DNA from: Lathyrus oleraceus | Taxonomy: Eukaryota; Streptophyta; Magnoliopsida; Fabales; Fabaceae | DNA: 64,000 nucleotides | Direction: 5' to 3' | Assembly: GCF_024323335.1 (NCBI RefSeq) | Contig: NC_066579.1 | Location: 54,332,771 to 54,396,770, forward strand | Shown: positions 22,401 to 32,099 of the stretch, piece by piece | Layout: every line of letters starts with the position of its first letter | How positions within the stretch are numbered: position 1 is the stretch's first letter | The notes under the pieces: model-generated | What the model saw: the letters and a program-made list of their open reading frames with translations, nothing else | Databases searched by the model: none | Told to the model about the DNA's origin: nothing | Translations under genes and position numbers: made by a program

Positions 22401-25359
22401 ATACACCTCATTTTCCTGTCATCAAAAGGAACCAGGCAGCATCAATTGGAGGAGGGACATAGAAGTTCACCTTGGCCATTTTGCTTTGCATCTTCAAAAA
22501 CCAACTAGCCAACAAACCAACATAACAAGACCTAACTCACCTTGCTGCTTTGGCATTCCTAATCCTTCTGTCCAGACACAAAGGAACCAACATTGCCTTG
22601 CCACCAAAAAACACAAAATTCACTTCACTTGGCCATTCCTCTAAACCAGTCAACAAACTATTGAACAAAACCAAGCCTTGCAATTTGAACCGATTTCCTG
22701 CAAGCATTCATCACTACCAACCATCATTGGCAACTGCTTTTGCTTGCAATCTCAAAAGAAGCCCTGCATCCATTTTTCTTCTCAACCAAGTAAGTTTTCG
22801 AATCCCTTCTTTTGCTTTGCTACGCTATGTTTTTAAAAGGTCTTTCCATGCTTGTTCCAGTGCAACTTGAGTCATGCTGATTGGTTAAACATATCATGAG
22901 AAATTTGGATTTCATCTTGCATGCTCAAACCTAGTTTCCTTCGATTTGCTCATTGTTTGTTGCTTCAGTGAAAACCATTGCCATGTTTGTGTTACCTGAT
23001 GTTTAATGATGCTGTTGGTACCTTGGATTTCAATTCCTGGGCACATTAAATTTTGAGATGCATGATGATGAATGTGTGTATGCTGTTCATGCCCAGAATT
23101 TCCTATGTTTTATGTGTGTTTTACTGTTGATTAATGTTGCATGATGATGATTGTTTCATGGCCATGGTTATTTGTTGATGTTGTGGTTCATGTTGATGAT
23201 TGATTGCACGATGATGAATGTCCATGCTGTTGAAGCTTAAAACCCTAAAGTTCTTTTTGAAAAAAAAACCAGAAAACTCAAATGCTATTGGCTGTGGTTG
23301 CTTAAGTTGCTGTTTCAATGAGGGAGAGCCAATCAGTTTATTTCGTTTGGCTGTGTAAAGCGCTGCCGTTTCAATTAGTGGCACACTTATTTACTGAATT
23401 GCCACTGCGTTGACCATTAGTTGACCTATGCCATGCTATGTTGTTTCATGTTTCATCAATTATTCATCCAACTTTACAAATTCATTTCTCTTTCAATTTT
23501 TATCCAAAAATCATGAGGTTTTTTCCACAATGTTCATGAATGTGTCTAGTTTTTGATTGTGATTTTTAATTATTTTTCCATTGGCTGGATTTTAATTGAC
23601 AATTATTTTCCCAACATGTATGCATAAATGATACATCTTACCATTTCAATTGTGAAATACTCATGTTGCATCCAATGAGCTTGAAATGTTTTGTGATGAA
23701 ACTAGACATGTTCACCTTTATTTTGGTATAAAGTTTGTGGATTTCCCATTTGTGGTTTGCTGGTTATGATTTTTTGAAGTCATGTGTTACATTTGGTGCC
23801 ATATCATGATCATGTATTTTCCCTAATTTTGTTCACATGCTTCCTTACATCCAAATGACCCCAAATTTTGCATGAACTTACTCTTGTATGTCTAGTTCAC
23901 ATGTGGATTTTCTTGGAATTATTTGTGGCATTTTCCATTTGTTTGAGATTTTCCTCCCCTGCCTAGTCAAATGTTGACCTTGTGTGACATTTGTTCCCAT
24001 TTCATTTGTGAAATTCTCATACTTTATTAGATGGACATGAAATTTTGCATGAGATAACTAGACATCCTCATCTTTGCCATGGTTTTGATCCCATTCATTT
24101 ATCATACACCATTCTTGACTTATGATTTTTCTAAGTTGATGCACGTTTGGTTGACTTCATTGAGCATGTTCAAATTGGTTTTGACTTTCTGATTTTCATT
24201 GACTGCCTTCCACTTGCCCAAATGGGATGAAATTTGACATGCTTACTATGCTATGTGTTAGGTTTGATCATGATTTATTTGGTGATTTTTGGAAAATGTT
24301 TAGGTTGTTTTTGATGCAAGTCTTGCTGTTGACTTCTATGAGCTTCTGTTTGCCATGCTTTGACCTAATTTGTTCATGAAATGATGATAGTGATTGATAT
24401 GAATGTGAACCCAATTGGTTTTGTTTCTTAATGGTTTGAACATGATTTTGGATGCTTATCCTTTGCTGTTTTGACTTTATCATTCACTTTTGACCCTAGG
24501 CTTGCCCTAGTGGTCCTGCTACTCACCCTTGAGTTTGTGTTTTCAGGTTGACCATCAAATGGCCATTGAGACCAATTAATTTGATTGAGCTTGCTCAAGT
24601 ATCATTGTCTAACCTCTTTGTTTTGTAGGTGGCTTGGCTCACATGCCCTAAAGCCTTGTGCCTTGCACATCCATGTGCCTTTAATGGACTGTTGTTGTCT
24701 GTTTCTGTTTGTTTTGATTGAAGTTGCATACTAACCTCTGCTTGACTGTTTCAGGTGCTTTAGTTGCTTAGTTCCTTGTGAACTTTTTGCTTTGCTTTGC
24801 TTGTATAAGCAATTTGCATTGAGGTATGTCTCTTTTACTTCATGTAGTCTGGAAGACCTGGCCTGTTACTTGGCCAGGCAACTGTCTGAAGTCCTCCTTA
24901 AGAGGCAATGTTTGTGGATGTTTACTTTTGTCCTTGCATGGAGTCAAAGTCCTCCTAAGTGAAGAGGCAATTGGTGGAAGGTAGGGATATGCAATCTATC
25001 CCCCACTATTCAGTGTGTCATCTGCTTTGCTCACACCACTGTGTTGATGCATTGCGGATACAAACCCAAGATCTTGTACAAACTGTACAGTTGAGTCAGT
25101 TTTAAATGTGTAGAAGGGTTCCCACTTTCTGAACCCACACATTCTTGTCTTGAGCTCTCCCAGGCCCGGGATAAGAGCTGTGAGGTCTCATCCTCACTTC
25201 ATCCTTTCATCTGCTTCACCTTAGCCCCTCAATGGCAAGGTTAAGAGCGCATTCACCCAGTTCCAGAGGTTTGTTTGTTGAGGTTGATATGACCCCCTGA
25301 CTAAAACCTAACCCTTGTTTGAGCCACTTGTTTGTGTATAGCGTGTGCTATCTGTGCTT

Positions 25360-25555
25360 GTAGGATTGTTTGACTTGCTTCCGGTGCAAGATAGGATTGT
25401 TTGACTTGCTTCCTGTGCAAGTTAGGATTGTTTGACTTGCTTCCTATGCAAGTTAGGATTAGTTTAGACTTGCTTCCTGTGCAAGTTAGGTTTTGCTTGG
25501 CTTGCTTCCTGTGCAAGTTAAGTGTGTGTGTGGCTTGCTTCCTGTGTGAGCCATA
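25360..25555. repeat. 31-33 bp minisatellite in the 5' LTR, six units
   Basis: (G/T)ACTTGCTTCCTGTGCAAG-type units start near 25372, 25403, 25434, 25467, 25499 and 25532. Each unit contains a small inverted repeat, CTTGC...GCAAG. Confidence 0.88.
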
Positions 25556-25933
25556 CTTAGGATAGGTTGGCCCTTGTGCCATTTAGCTAGAAACCTTAAC
25601 TTAGGGATGATTTGCATGATAACATCTAGGCTCGAGTCGTAGTCTCCCTAGTTGTGTCTCCCTCTGTTATCTGGTTAGGCTAGTCCTTTATCCCTCCGTA
25701 GGGGAACTACATCGCCCTGATCTTCATACCAGATGAAGTATGTAGGCAGGAGATTGAGCTGATCTCTCCGGGCGCCCTTTTTTTCTTTTTTGTGTGTGTT
25801 GTCTGACAGTTGCTAGGCTCGAGTGCCTGACTCCTTAGCAATCCGTTGCCTGTTTGTTTCAGTGTGTGCTTGACAGTTATAGGCTCGAGTCCCCGACTCC
25901 CTATTAACTTGTTGTGTCGTTGTGTGCTTGGAA

Positions 25934-26098
25934 GCTGATGTAAGTCCATCGAGTGGCATTTGGGTTCCAGTGTGCGTGTGTTTGTTTCGGATGCTAATGT
26001 AAGTCCAGTGATTGGCATTTGGGCTCCATGTTTGCCTTCTTGTGTGCGTTTTGGTTTGGATGCTGATATAAGTCCAGTGATTGGCAGTCGGGCTCCAC
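25934..26098. repeat. Repeat of GATGCTGATGTAAGTCCAG units, about 60-65 bp x 3, in the 5' LTR
   Basis: Three units share GATGCTAATGTAAGTCCAGTG-like and TTGGCATTTGGGCTCCA phrases. Confidence 0.75.
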
Positions 26099-26395
26099 GT
26101 TTGCCTGTGTCTTGTTTTGTTTATGTGCGTGTCAGCCGAGCTACGAATGCTCTGATTCTTCTCTCGTCCGAGAAGATACGTATGCATAGGATGCGATATC
26201 CTAGCGAGCATGTGTCGTTTCCCCAGTCCGAACTACTTCGACTCTGATGTCTATGCCTGATAGACTAAGTAGGCCCAGGATGCGACATCCTGCCGAGTTC
26301 AGTTTCAGTCAGTCTCTTGCGTTTCTTTCAGCCAGTGTGTGTGAGTATTTGAGCAGTGTTTAGCAACCAATTTTCCTTCCTTTTGTGCGTGGATC

Positions 26396-26444
26396 CCGTA
26401 GAGTACTACGGATGCGTAGGGGTGCTGATACCTTCCCTTCGCAT
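26396..26444 (+). other. Conserved two-stem block, inner 5' LTR
   Basis: CCGTAG (26396-26401), loop AGTA, CTACGG (26406-26411), ATGCG (26412-26416), conserved GGGGTGCTGATACCTTCC core, CGCAT (26440-26444). Both stems are perfect. Confidence 0.6.
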
Positions 26445-26599
26445 AACCGACTCCCGAACCCATCCTCTTTGGTCGCGAGACCATGTTCTTTCCCAGGTTT
26501 ACTCTGAGCGTTTCCTTTCCCTCTTTTGGGATAAATAACGCACGGTGGCGGCTCTGTTGTTCTTTCTTTTCCCGCCGGTTTTTCGCGCGATGCGACAGC

Positions 26600-26617
26600 T
26601 GGCGACTCTGCTGGGGA
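26600..26617 (+). promoter_or_regulatory. Primer-binding site of the inner element
   Basis: TGGCGACTCTGCTGGGGA begins two bases after the LTR. It is the Ogre-type site (described as tRNA-Arg primed) and is shared with the outer element. The primer tRNA 3' end would read TCCCCAGCAGAGTCGCCA. Confidence 0.88.
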
Positions 26618-27752
26618 TATAGAGAAGTTGACCTCTGCTGGTCCATCTTCCCTGAGCGAGTCTCTCCTAGCGCTCTCTAGGGTTAGGGTTCTGGTTGCTT
26701 TCTGCTTGTTGTATTTTATTGCATTCATTGTATATATGTACATTTATTGTTTGCATTGATTGTGTGCATTGATGTTTGCATTCATATTCATTATTCATTA
26801 CTGGCTGGCTGTCTGTTTTTTCTCTGTGTGGGTGGGAGTTACTTGAGGTAAAAGGCCCAATACCCAGGCTATGAGTGAAATCTAGGAAACCTAGGAATAG
26901 AGTGATTCATGGGAAGCGGGTGGTATGGCGCCACTTAGCGGAACATTGATATCACGAGCAGTTCAGACCCTGGTGGGATATTGTCGTTACATACTTCAGG
27001 TGTGTATATGATGGTATTCTGCGAAAGGTTATTTATGCTGCGTTTCTCTTCGACTTTACCCTGGCCTAGACTACACCCGTGAGTGGGGAAGGGTTCATCA
27101 TTACAGGTACAGTTGCTGATTGGTTGGTGTTTTGTTGGTGACTCTTGGTACTGATGGTGACTGTGAATTATGGGGCATTTATTTCTGGGACGCCAGAGTT
27201 CTGTCCGTGGTTTATCAGCGGGTTCCGTTTATTTCGGATCCCCGGGCTGAGTTGAGAGTACTTGTTCAGAGGATCCGTTTGTCACCCGTTCAGTGGTTGT
27301 TCCTGTGAAGATAGTGATATAATTTCCGGTTCCGTTCATTTCGGAACCCCCCAAGTTGGATTTATGGTGGCTTGATCCCACAGATATAACTGGTTCAGAG
27401 AAGCAGAGGGTCTACAGTTGACTTGGTGGCACAAAGGCCTGCATTCATGCATTTGCATCATATCATCTCGCATTCATCTGCATTCAACTCATGTCTGTCC
27501 GTACTCAGGGTCCATTATTTTTAAATTAAAAACCCCGGTTGAGAGACATCCAGATGTCAAAATGTTGTTGATAAAATTTTATCTGTCTCAATGAAACCGG
27601 AAGAGAAACAGGACTGAATATTCTCAGTACGGACAGACATTGCATGTGTGAGTCATACTAACCTATTTGCTGTTTTGTAGGTTTCGGTATTCAACCGGTA
27701 CGCACAGCTCGTCTATTCAGATAACCTGCAGGGGGTCAACAAATTCAAGCTG
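26618..27752 (+). other. Leader of the inner element
   Basis: 1.1 kb between primer-binding site and gag-like ATG without a recognisable gene. It contains GCATTCAT-rich stretches (26725-26800 and 27440-27490), a strong inverted repeat at 27491-27640 and a pyrimidine-rich acceptor-like TTTTGTAG at 27673-27680. Confidence 0.7.
27491..27640 (+). other. Structured leader element with 15-bp perfect inverted repeat
   Basis: ATGTCTGTCCGTACT (27491-27505) pairs perfectly with AGTACGGACAGACAT (27626-27640). Inside, CCGGTT (27535-27540) pairs with AACCGG (27595-27600). GACATC-CA-GATGTC forms a small hairpin at 27545-27558, and ATAAAATTTTAT (27571-27582) is a perfect palindrome. The position between primer-binding site and gag is where retroelement packaging and dimerisation signals usually lie. 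That role is inference. Confidence 0.6.
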
Positions 27753-29045
27753 ATGGATCTTCTCAACGCCGACATTCTTGAGCTGAAAGAGATGATGAGG
27801 GAGTTGTTCAGTGTTGTGCAAGGACTTGCCTTGGGGCAGAAAGCCATGTCTGAAAGACTGGAAAGGATTGAGAAACGGCTGATAATGGAGAAAGTTCAGG
27901 GGAAGGCTCCGTCCTTCGAAGTGAACAAACCTTCTGGTACTGTAGCAGAGAAACCCTCCGACAGTGGTCCATTCAAGAAGAGAGTTGAGCCAGTTGGTGT
28001 GTCTGCAAAGAAAGAACGTAGCAAAGACCGTTATCATCCTTATGCTGCCACTGTAACCATTCCTGTCAGCAATCCCCCTGCTCAACAGCAACAACTGCCA
28101 CCTCAACAGAAGACACCGGGAGCTAAGAACCAGGTGAAGAAGAAGAATGAGGATCGTCAGTTTGAGGAACCACCGGTGACTTATGCCTTTCTTTTCCAAA
28201 GGTTGAGGGATCTGGGATTAGTTCGGCCGAGGATTTTGATTCCTATAGAACAGCAGCGGAGGCCTGCCAACCATGATGAGAGTGCCAAGTGCGAGTTTCA
28301 CTCTGGGGCACCCGGACACAACATTGAGGGCTGTAGAGCTTTTAAGCATGTCGTCCAGGACATGGTGGACTCCGAGACCATTAACTTGGCCCAGATTATG
28401 AAGGGGGATGTCAACCCTGCGCCCAGAAGGGGTCCTGTAAAAGTCAAGATGGTGAAGAAGGCCAAGAGAGGAATGGAAGTGGCTGAGAAGGGTCAGCTAA
28501 AAGGTCCAATGGCTGTGTTTCCAAAGCTTCTGCTACAGGATGGAGCCTTACCTGCTGTTGATAATGCTTATGCCGCCGTCACTACAGAAGAGTGTGTATT
28601 GATGAAAGACACGACCCAGAAGATGAAGAAAGTAGAAATGGACGGTGTAAGATGTAAAGCACCCAGTCTGGCAGTTGAAACCGTCCAGGTAGAGAAGGCC
28701 CTTGTTGCTGAGAAAGAGAAGAAGTTGTCCATTTCTTCTTATAAACAAGCTCTGGAGGTGGTGAAGAACCAAGAAACCCAAGGCTGGGGAAGGATCATTG
28801 ACATCGTGGCAAAAGCAGACATATTTGGAGTCGGTTATCATCCGGATTTGGAGTCGTCTAGACCAGACAGAGGATGTCGTCCACTGTACGCCTTCGTCAG
28901 TGCAGGAATGTTGGATCCTGGTCATGCCCGTTCGGTGGGTGAAGATGTTGACAACGACCGCGAGCTTGAGGCGTGGATAAAGTCATGCGTACCAGGCAGC
29001 TGGAAGGCCTCCAAAAGCATCACTGTCACTCATTCTGAAGAGTAG
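27753..29045 (+). CDS. Gag-like protein of the inner element, 430 aa, capsid core missing
   Basis: The only long clean ORF of the element. The ATG gives Met-Asp-Leu-Leu and a heptad-like N-terminus (about residues 1-48), similar in place and type to the gag start of the outer element. A Lys/Pro/Gln-rich linker follows (about 50-145). Then come Tyr-Ala-Phe-Leu-Phe-Gln-Arg-Leu (near 150) and a CX2HX5GHX4C-type knuckle (CEFHSGAPGHNIEGC, near 187-201). The long C-terminal part ends in acidic Asp/Glu and Trp-rich blocks (Gly-Trp-Gly-Arg; Trp-Ile-Lys-Ser). The outer element's C-terminal gag half aligns with this C-terminal half. The roughly 250-residue retrotransposon capsid core (Trp-Tyr...Trp...Phe pattern) found there is absent here. 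The reading frame stayed open across this loss. The product may bind RNA, but assembly would need another element's Gag. Confidence 0.8.
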   Translation: MDLLNADILELKEMMRELFSVVQGLALGQKAMSERLERIEKRLIMEKVQGKAPSFEVNKPSGTVAEKPSDSGPFKKRVEPVGVSAKKERSKDRYHPYAATVTIPVSNPPAQQQQLPPQQKTPGAKNQVKKKNEDRQFEEPPVTYAFLFQRLRDLGLVRPRILIPIEQQRRPANHDESAKCEFHSGAPGHNIEGCRAFKHVVQDMVDSETINLAQIMKGDVNPAPRRGPVKVKMVKKAKRGMEVAEKGQLKGPMAVFPKLLLQDGALPAVDNAYAAVTTEECVLMKDTTQKMKKVEMDGVRCKAPSLAVETVQVEKALVAEKEKKLSISSYKQALEVVKNQETQGWGRIIDIVAKADIFGVGYHPDLESSRPDRGCRPLYAFVSAGMLDPGHARSVGEDVDNDRELEAWIKSCVPGSWKASKSITVTHSEE

Positions 29046-29295
29046 TATTTCTGTTTTTCAATTTTTGTTTGCATGAAAGCCATACGTTTTGCCCGAAACG
29101 TAATGGTCCATTGTAAGGGCCATCTCATGTGTTTCATTATGCAACATTTTGCATCAGTAATGAATGGATGTTTTTGTAGTTAAAAGCGGTGTTCCCTGTT
29201 TTTCATTTAATTTTGCAATTTTAAAAAGAAAAAAAAACAAATAAAAATGGCAACGTTTTTTTCATTCTCTTTCCTTTTGATTTTGTCTCGTTCCA
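29046..29295 (+). other. Gap between gag-like ORF and pol remnant
   Basis: AT-rich, with A-rich and T-rich runs near 29225-29275. It corresponds to the gag-pol gap of the outer element. In Ogre elements an intron lies in this general area. No splice pair can be assigned here. Confidence 0.45.
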
Positions 29296-30029
29296 AAGTG
29301 ATTACTCTCCTGATCTCACCGATAACGATTTGGTTACACCTCTGTATGACTTCGACAATTCGACCTATCATGCCAAAAAAAAAAAAAGGGGCGAAGAAGA
29401 TTGTGATTTGTTGGAATTAGCCAGGTCATTGAAACAAGAGGAGAAGGTGATTCAACCGCACGAGGAGCGATTCAAGATTGTTACCCCAAACTCCGCCGAG
29501 GTTAGAAAGCAAAAGCTGAGGCCGACAAAGGATGAGAAAGAGAGAAGGTGTGAATGGACTATCAAGATGCGAGTAGAGCTAATCAGAAAGATGGATTCCC
29601 GGTACATCACAATGAGGTATTGGTTGATCATATGGCTCAGGTCTCAGTGTTTATCTTCATGGATGGCTTCTTGGCCAAGACCAGATTGAATTGTTTCCAG
29701 ATGATATGAAGTAAACCAGGTCCATCACACGAGGGGTACCTTCTTGGTCTAAGTTGATGTCGTTCCGTCACATGAGGCCGGTCCCACGTATCAGAGGTCT
29801 ACGGTGACTTTGTTTCATGATATGATTCATCGTGAAAGCAAATGCCATGTTGATGACATGATGACAAAGTCCCAAGCAGAACAGGGGCATCCAGTAGACT
29901 TGGGGCAAGTCGTTTGACCGTTTGAGACAACTCATACTGTTGAGTCTGAAGCAGTGCACTTATGGAGTGTTGTCCGTCAAGCTACCGAGGCTTGTTGAGA
30001 GCGAATCAGAGGAATCGAGGTCGATCCTG

Positions 30030-30074
<45 letters not shown>

Positions 30075-31130
30075 AAGAAAAATTGCAGGAACCTCTGATT
30101 CTGATACCTCAGTGAAAGAGACAAATGTTAATCCGGTACTTGATAACCCTCGGGGGGTCTACGAGGTGCGTATTGAGTCGGCATGACTAGTCTTGTCGAA
30201 AAGAGTATGCAATTTACCTAAGCAAAAGGTTTATCGACCGTGAAACAATACACTCACTGTTCGAAAAGACTTGATGTACTTTGGCATAGGCTGCTCGCCG
30301 ACTGAGACAGTATATGCTGATTCATACCACTTTGTGAATGTCCATAATGGATCTGATCAGATATGTGTTTGAGAAGCTAGTAACAATCCATGGAAGGTTA
30401 TCAACCAAGGAGGTTTGAGGTCCCTGATGAAGACATCTCAAGGTACTCAAATCGAAAGATTGAGAGTGACCGATCCCGGAGGAGGGGCCTGACCCTGAAT
30501 CCGAACGGATTCCGATGTCTGGGGGGGAAGAGATGAGGTGAATAAGTTAGTGCTTCCCGGATCACAGTTGGTTGCACCAACAATGGTGGCTGAACATAAA
30601 GTCTGTATCCTGGATATTGAACCTAGGGATGTGCATCTACCTGGGGCAGTGTCTCCCTCACAGATGTGTGAGAAATCAGAGAAGACTAAATGGATAAAGA
30701 CTCAGAATGACACGTTGAGTCCAACTGAGGGAAAGGGTTGACAATTACTTGGCATGGGGCAGTGGTACCCAGTGAACGAAGCGTGTTGTTAACCGAGAAG
30801 TGTGACCTCGCGCGTACCACGTGGAAGAATTGGTTGAAAAGGATCCTTCCTCCTCAAGACGATTGTGGGGCAGATGGATAAAGCAGTTATAAGTGTCTCA
30901 TTCGTGGTCAAGACAGTTTTCCTCTGACAGAACCTTGTTAATGACGACCACGGACGACAACGATTTTCCATTCCCTGTGAATGCGGACGCAGTTAGAAAA
31001 TACTTCGTGAAAGAAACCCGCTGGACAAAAAAAGAGAATAAAGAGTCCAGGCAAAAAAATGGGCATCCCGGCGAACCAAGAAAAAGAGAAAGGTTCGGGC
31101 AAAAATTAGGGATATAAAAGAAAAGAATTG
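29296..31130 (+). pseudogene. Ruined pol of the inner element (RT, RNase H, integrase scraps)
   Basis: Pol is reduced to about 1.8 kb and broken in every frame. Tyr-Asp-Phe-Asp-Asn near 29347 and the acidic Leu-Ala-Arg-Ser-Leu-Lys-Gln-Glu-Glu segment match the pre-RT part of the outer element. RT pieces include Phe-Ile-Phe-Met-Asp-Gly-Phe (about 29650) and a Val-Asp-Asp-Met remnant (about 29850). RNase H pieces lie at about 30200-30330, and Glu-Gly-Pro-Asp-Pro-Glu-Ser near 30485. The integrase C-terminus is recognisable as Asn-Ala-Asp-Ala-Val-Arg-Lys-Tyr-Phe (about 30980). Catalytic cores are deleted or degenerate. An A41 run interrupts it. This element cannot reverse-transcribe or integrate by itself. 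Confidence 0.75.
30032..30072 (+). repeat. Poly(A) run, A41, inside ruined pol
   Basis: Forty-one uninterrupted A, then GAAAGAAAA. It replaces the region between RT and RNase H. Confidence 0.95.
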
Positions 31131-32099
31131 TACACCCGGCAAGTTGAAAACCCGCAAGGGCGACTTGGGCAAAAAAGGGTATCCCGGTGGACTGAAACCC
31201 GAAAGGGCGGTCCAGGCAAAAGAGGGATTGAAACGAACAACTGCGTCCAGCATGACCGTGTGTGCTCTTGATGACTTGGCTAATCTCCGACAAAGACCGA
31301 TCAGAAGCGTCTTGTTCAGAAGACAGAAGGTGCGGAAAGTCCTGAGGACATATGAGGTGTAACTGAGTTGGAACCCGATGAGATCGCAGTTTCACGTTGC
31401 CATTAGGATAGATTTTTCTTTTATGTGCAATCACCTCTTTCCAGGGATTGCTTCCTGTGTGTTGCTCAATTGCGAGCCATCTTTTATTCCAGTCAAATAA
31501 AGCGTGTGTTCGATCAAATAAATTTTGTTTTTGTGTCATTACTGTTTTGATTACGAAAACATCTATTCATTTTGATAAGAATATTTGCATTTTGAAACAT
31601 AGGGGTCCCTTCTGATGCATGCTTGTGAGATTGAAATCTGGGAATCTTACTTGGAAGTCTGAGTGACCTAAGTGTTGAAATATCAGAACACCTGGGGCAT
31701 ACCTAGGGCACGTTTTTATCTGACGATCTCTTGTGCGGGTGCTGTTAGACATCTTCATTCACTTGCCAGTTGTAATATGAACCTTTTTGACAAAAGATCC
31801 CCTCAGAGTCCAACCAGGGGCAAGGGATAGATGAACCGTGAAAAGACGGTGAAGGATTACGACCACGATCCTGGAAAGTTAATCAAGAAGACTCTTCAAA
31901 GTCTGATGATTGGAAAGTATGTATGAATCCCAAGAGTTCGATCCCCGTGGAGCACGAACGAGTTGGGAATACAAGATGATGGAGCAGAAAAGTCCAGAAG
32001 AGTCTGAGAGTTCTTAAAAGTGGAAAGTCAACACTATGGGTGGATGATGGACACCAGTGTTCGACAAGTCGACCGACATCCCTGTCAAACAAGCTGTAT

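Larger units (their letters stand above)
19445..26597 (+). mobile_element. 5' LTR of the inner element, 7,153 bp
   Basis: It starts TGTAGCACCTCAAATTTGC and ends GCGCGATGCGACA, followed by GC and the primer-binding site. The first 3.4 kb is rich in A and C and the next 2 kb in T and G, with the switch near 22800-22870. No ORF in it resembles a known protein. The last 200 bp is very similar to the 3' end of the outer Tat LTR, while the rest is unrelated to it. Confidence 0.95.

Noticed and set aside
20171..22870. Many small frames (60-106 codons) in the inner LTR that are conserved in both LTRs
   Set aside because: Conservation reflects the recent origin of both LTRs from one template. No frame has a recognisable domain or a consistent start context.
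26598..26620. A tRNA gene at the primer-binding site
   Set aside because: Only 18 bases match a tRNA 3' end on the complementary strand. There is no cloverleaf, and the position two bases from the LTR explains it as a primer-binding site.
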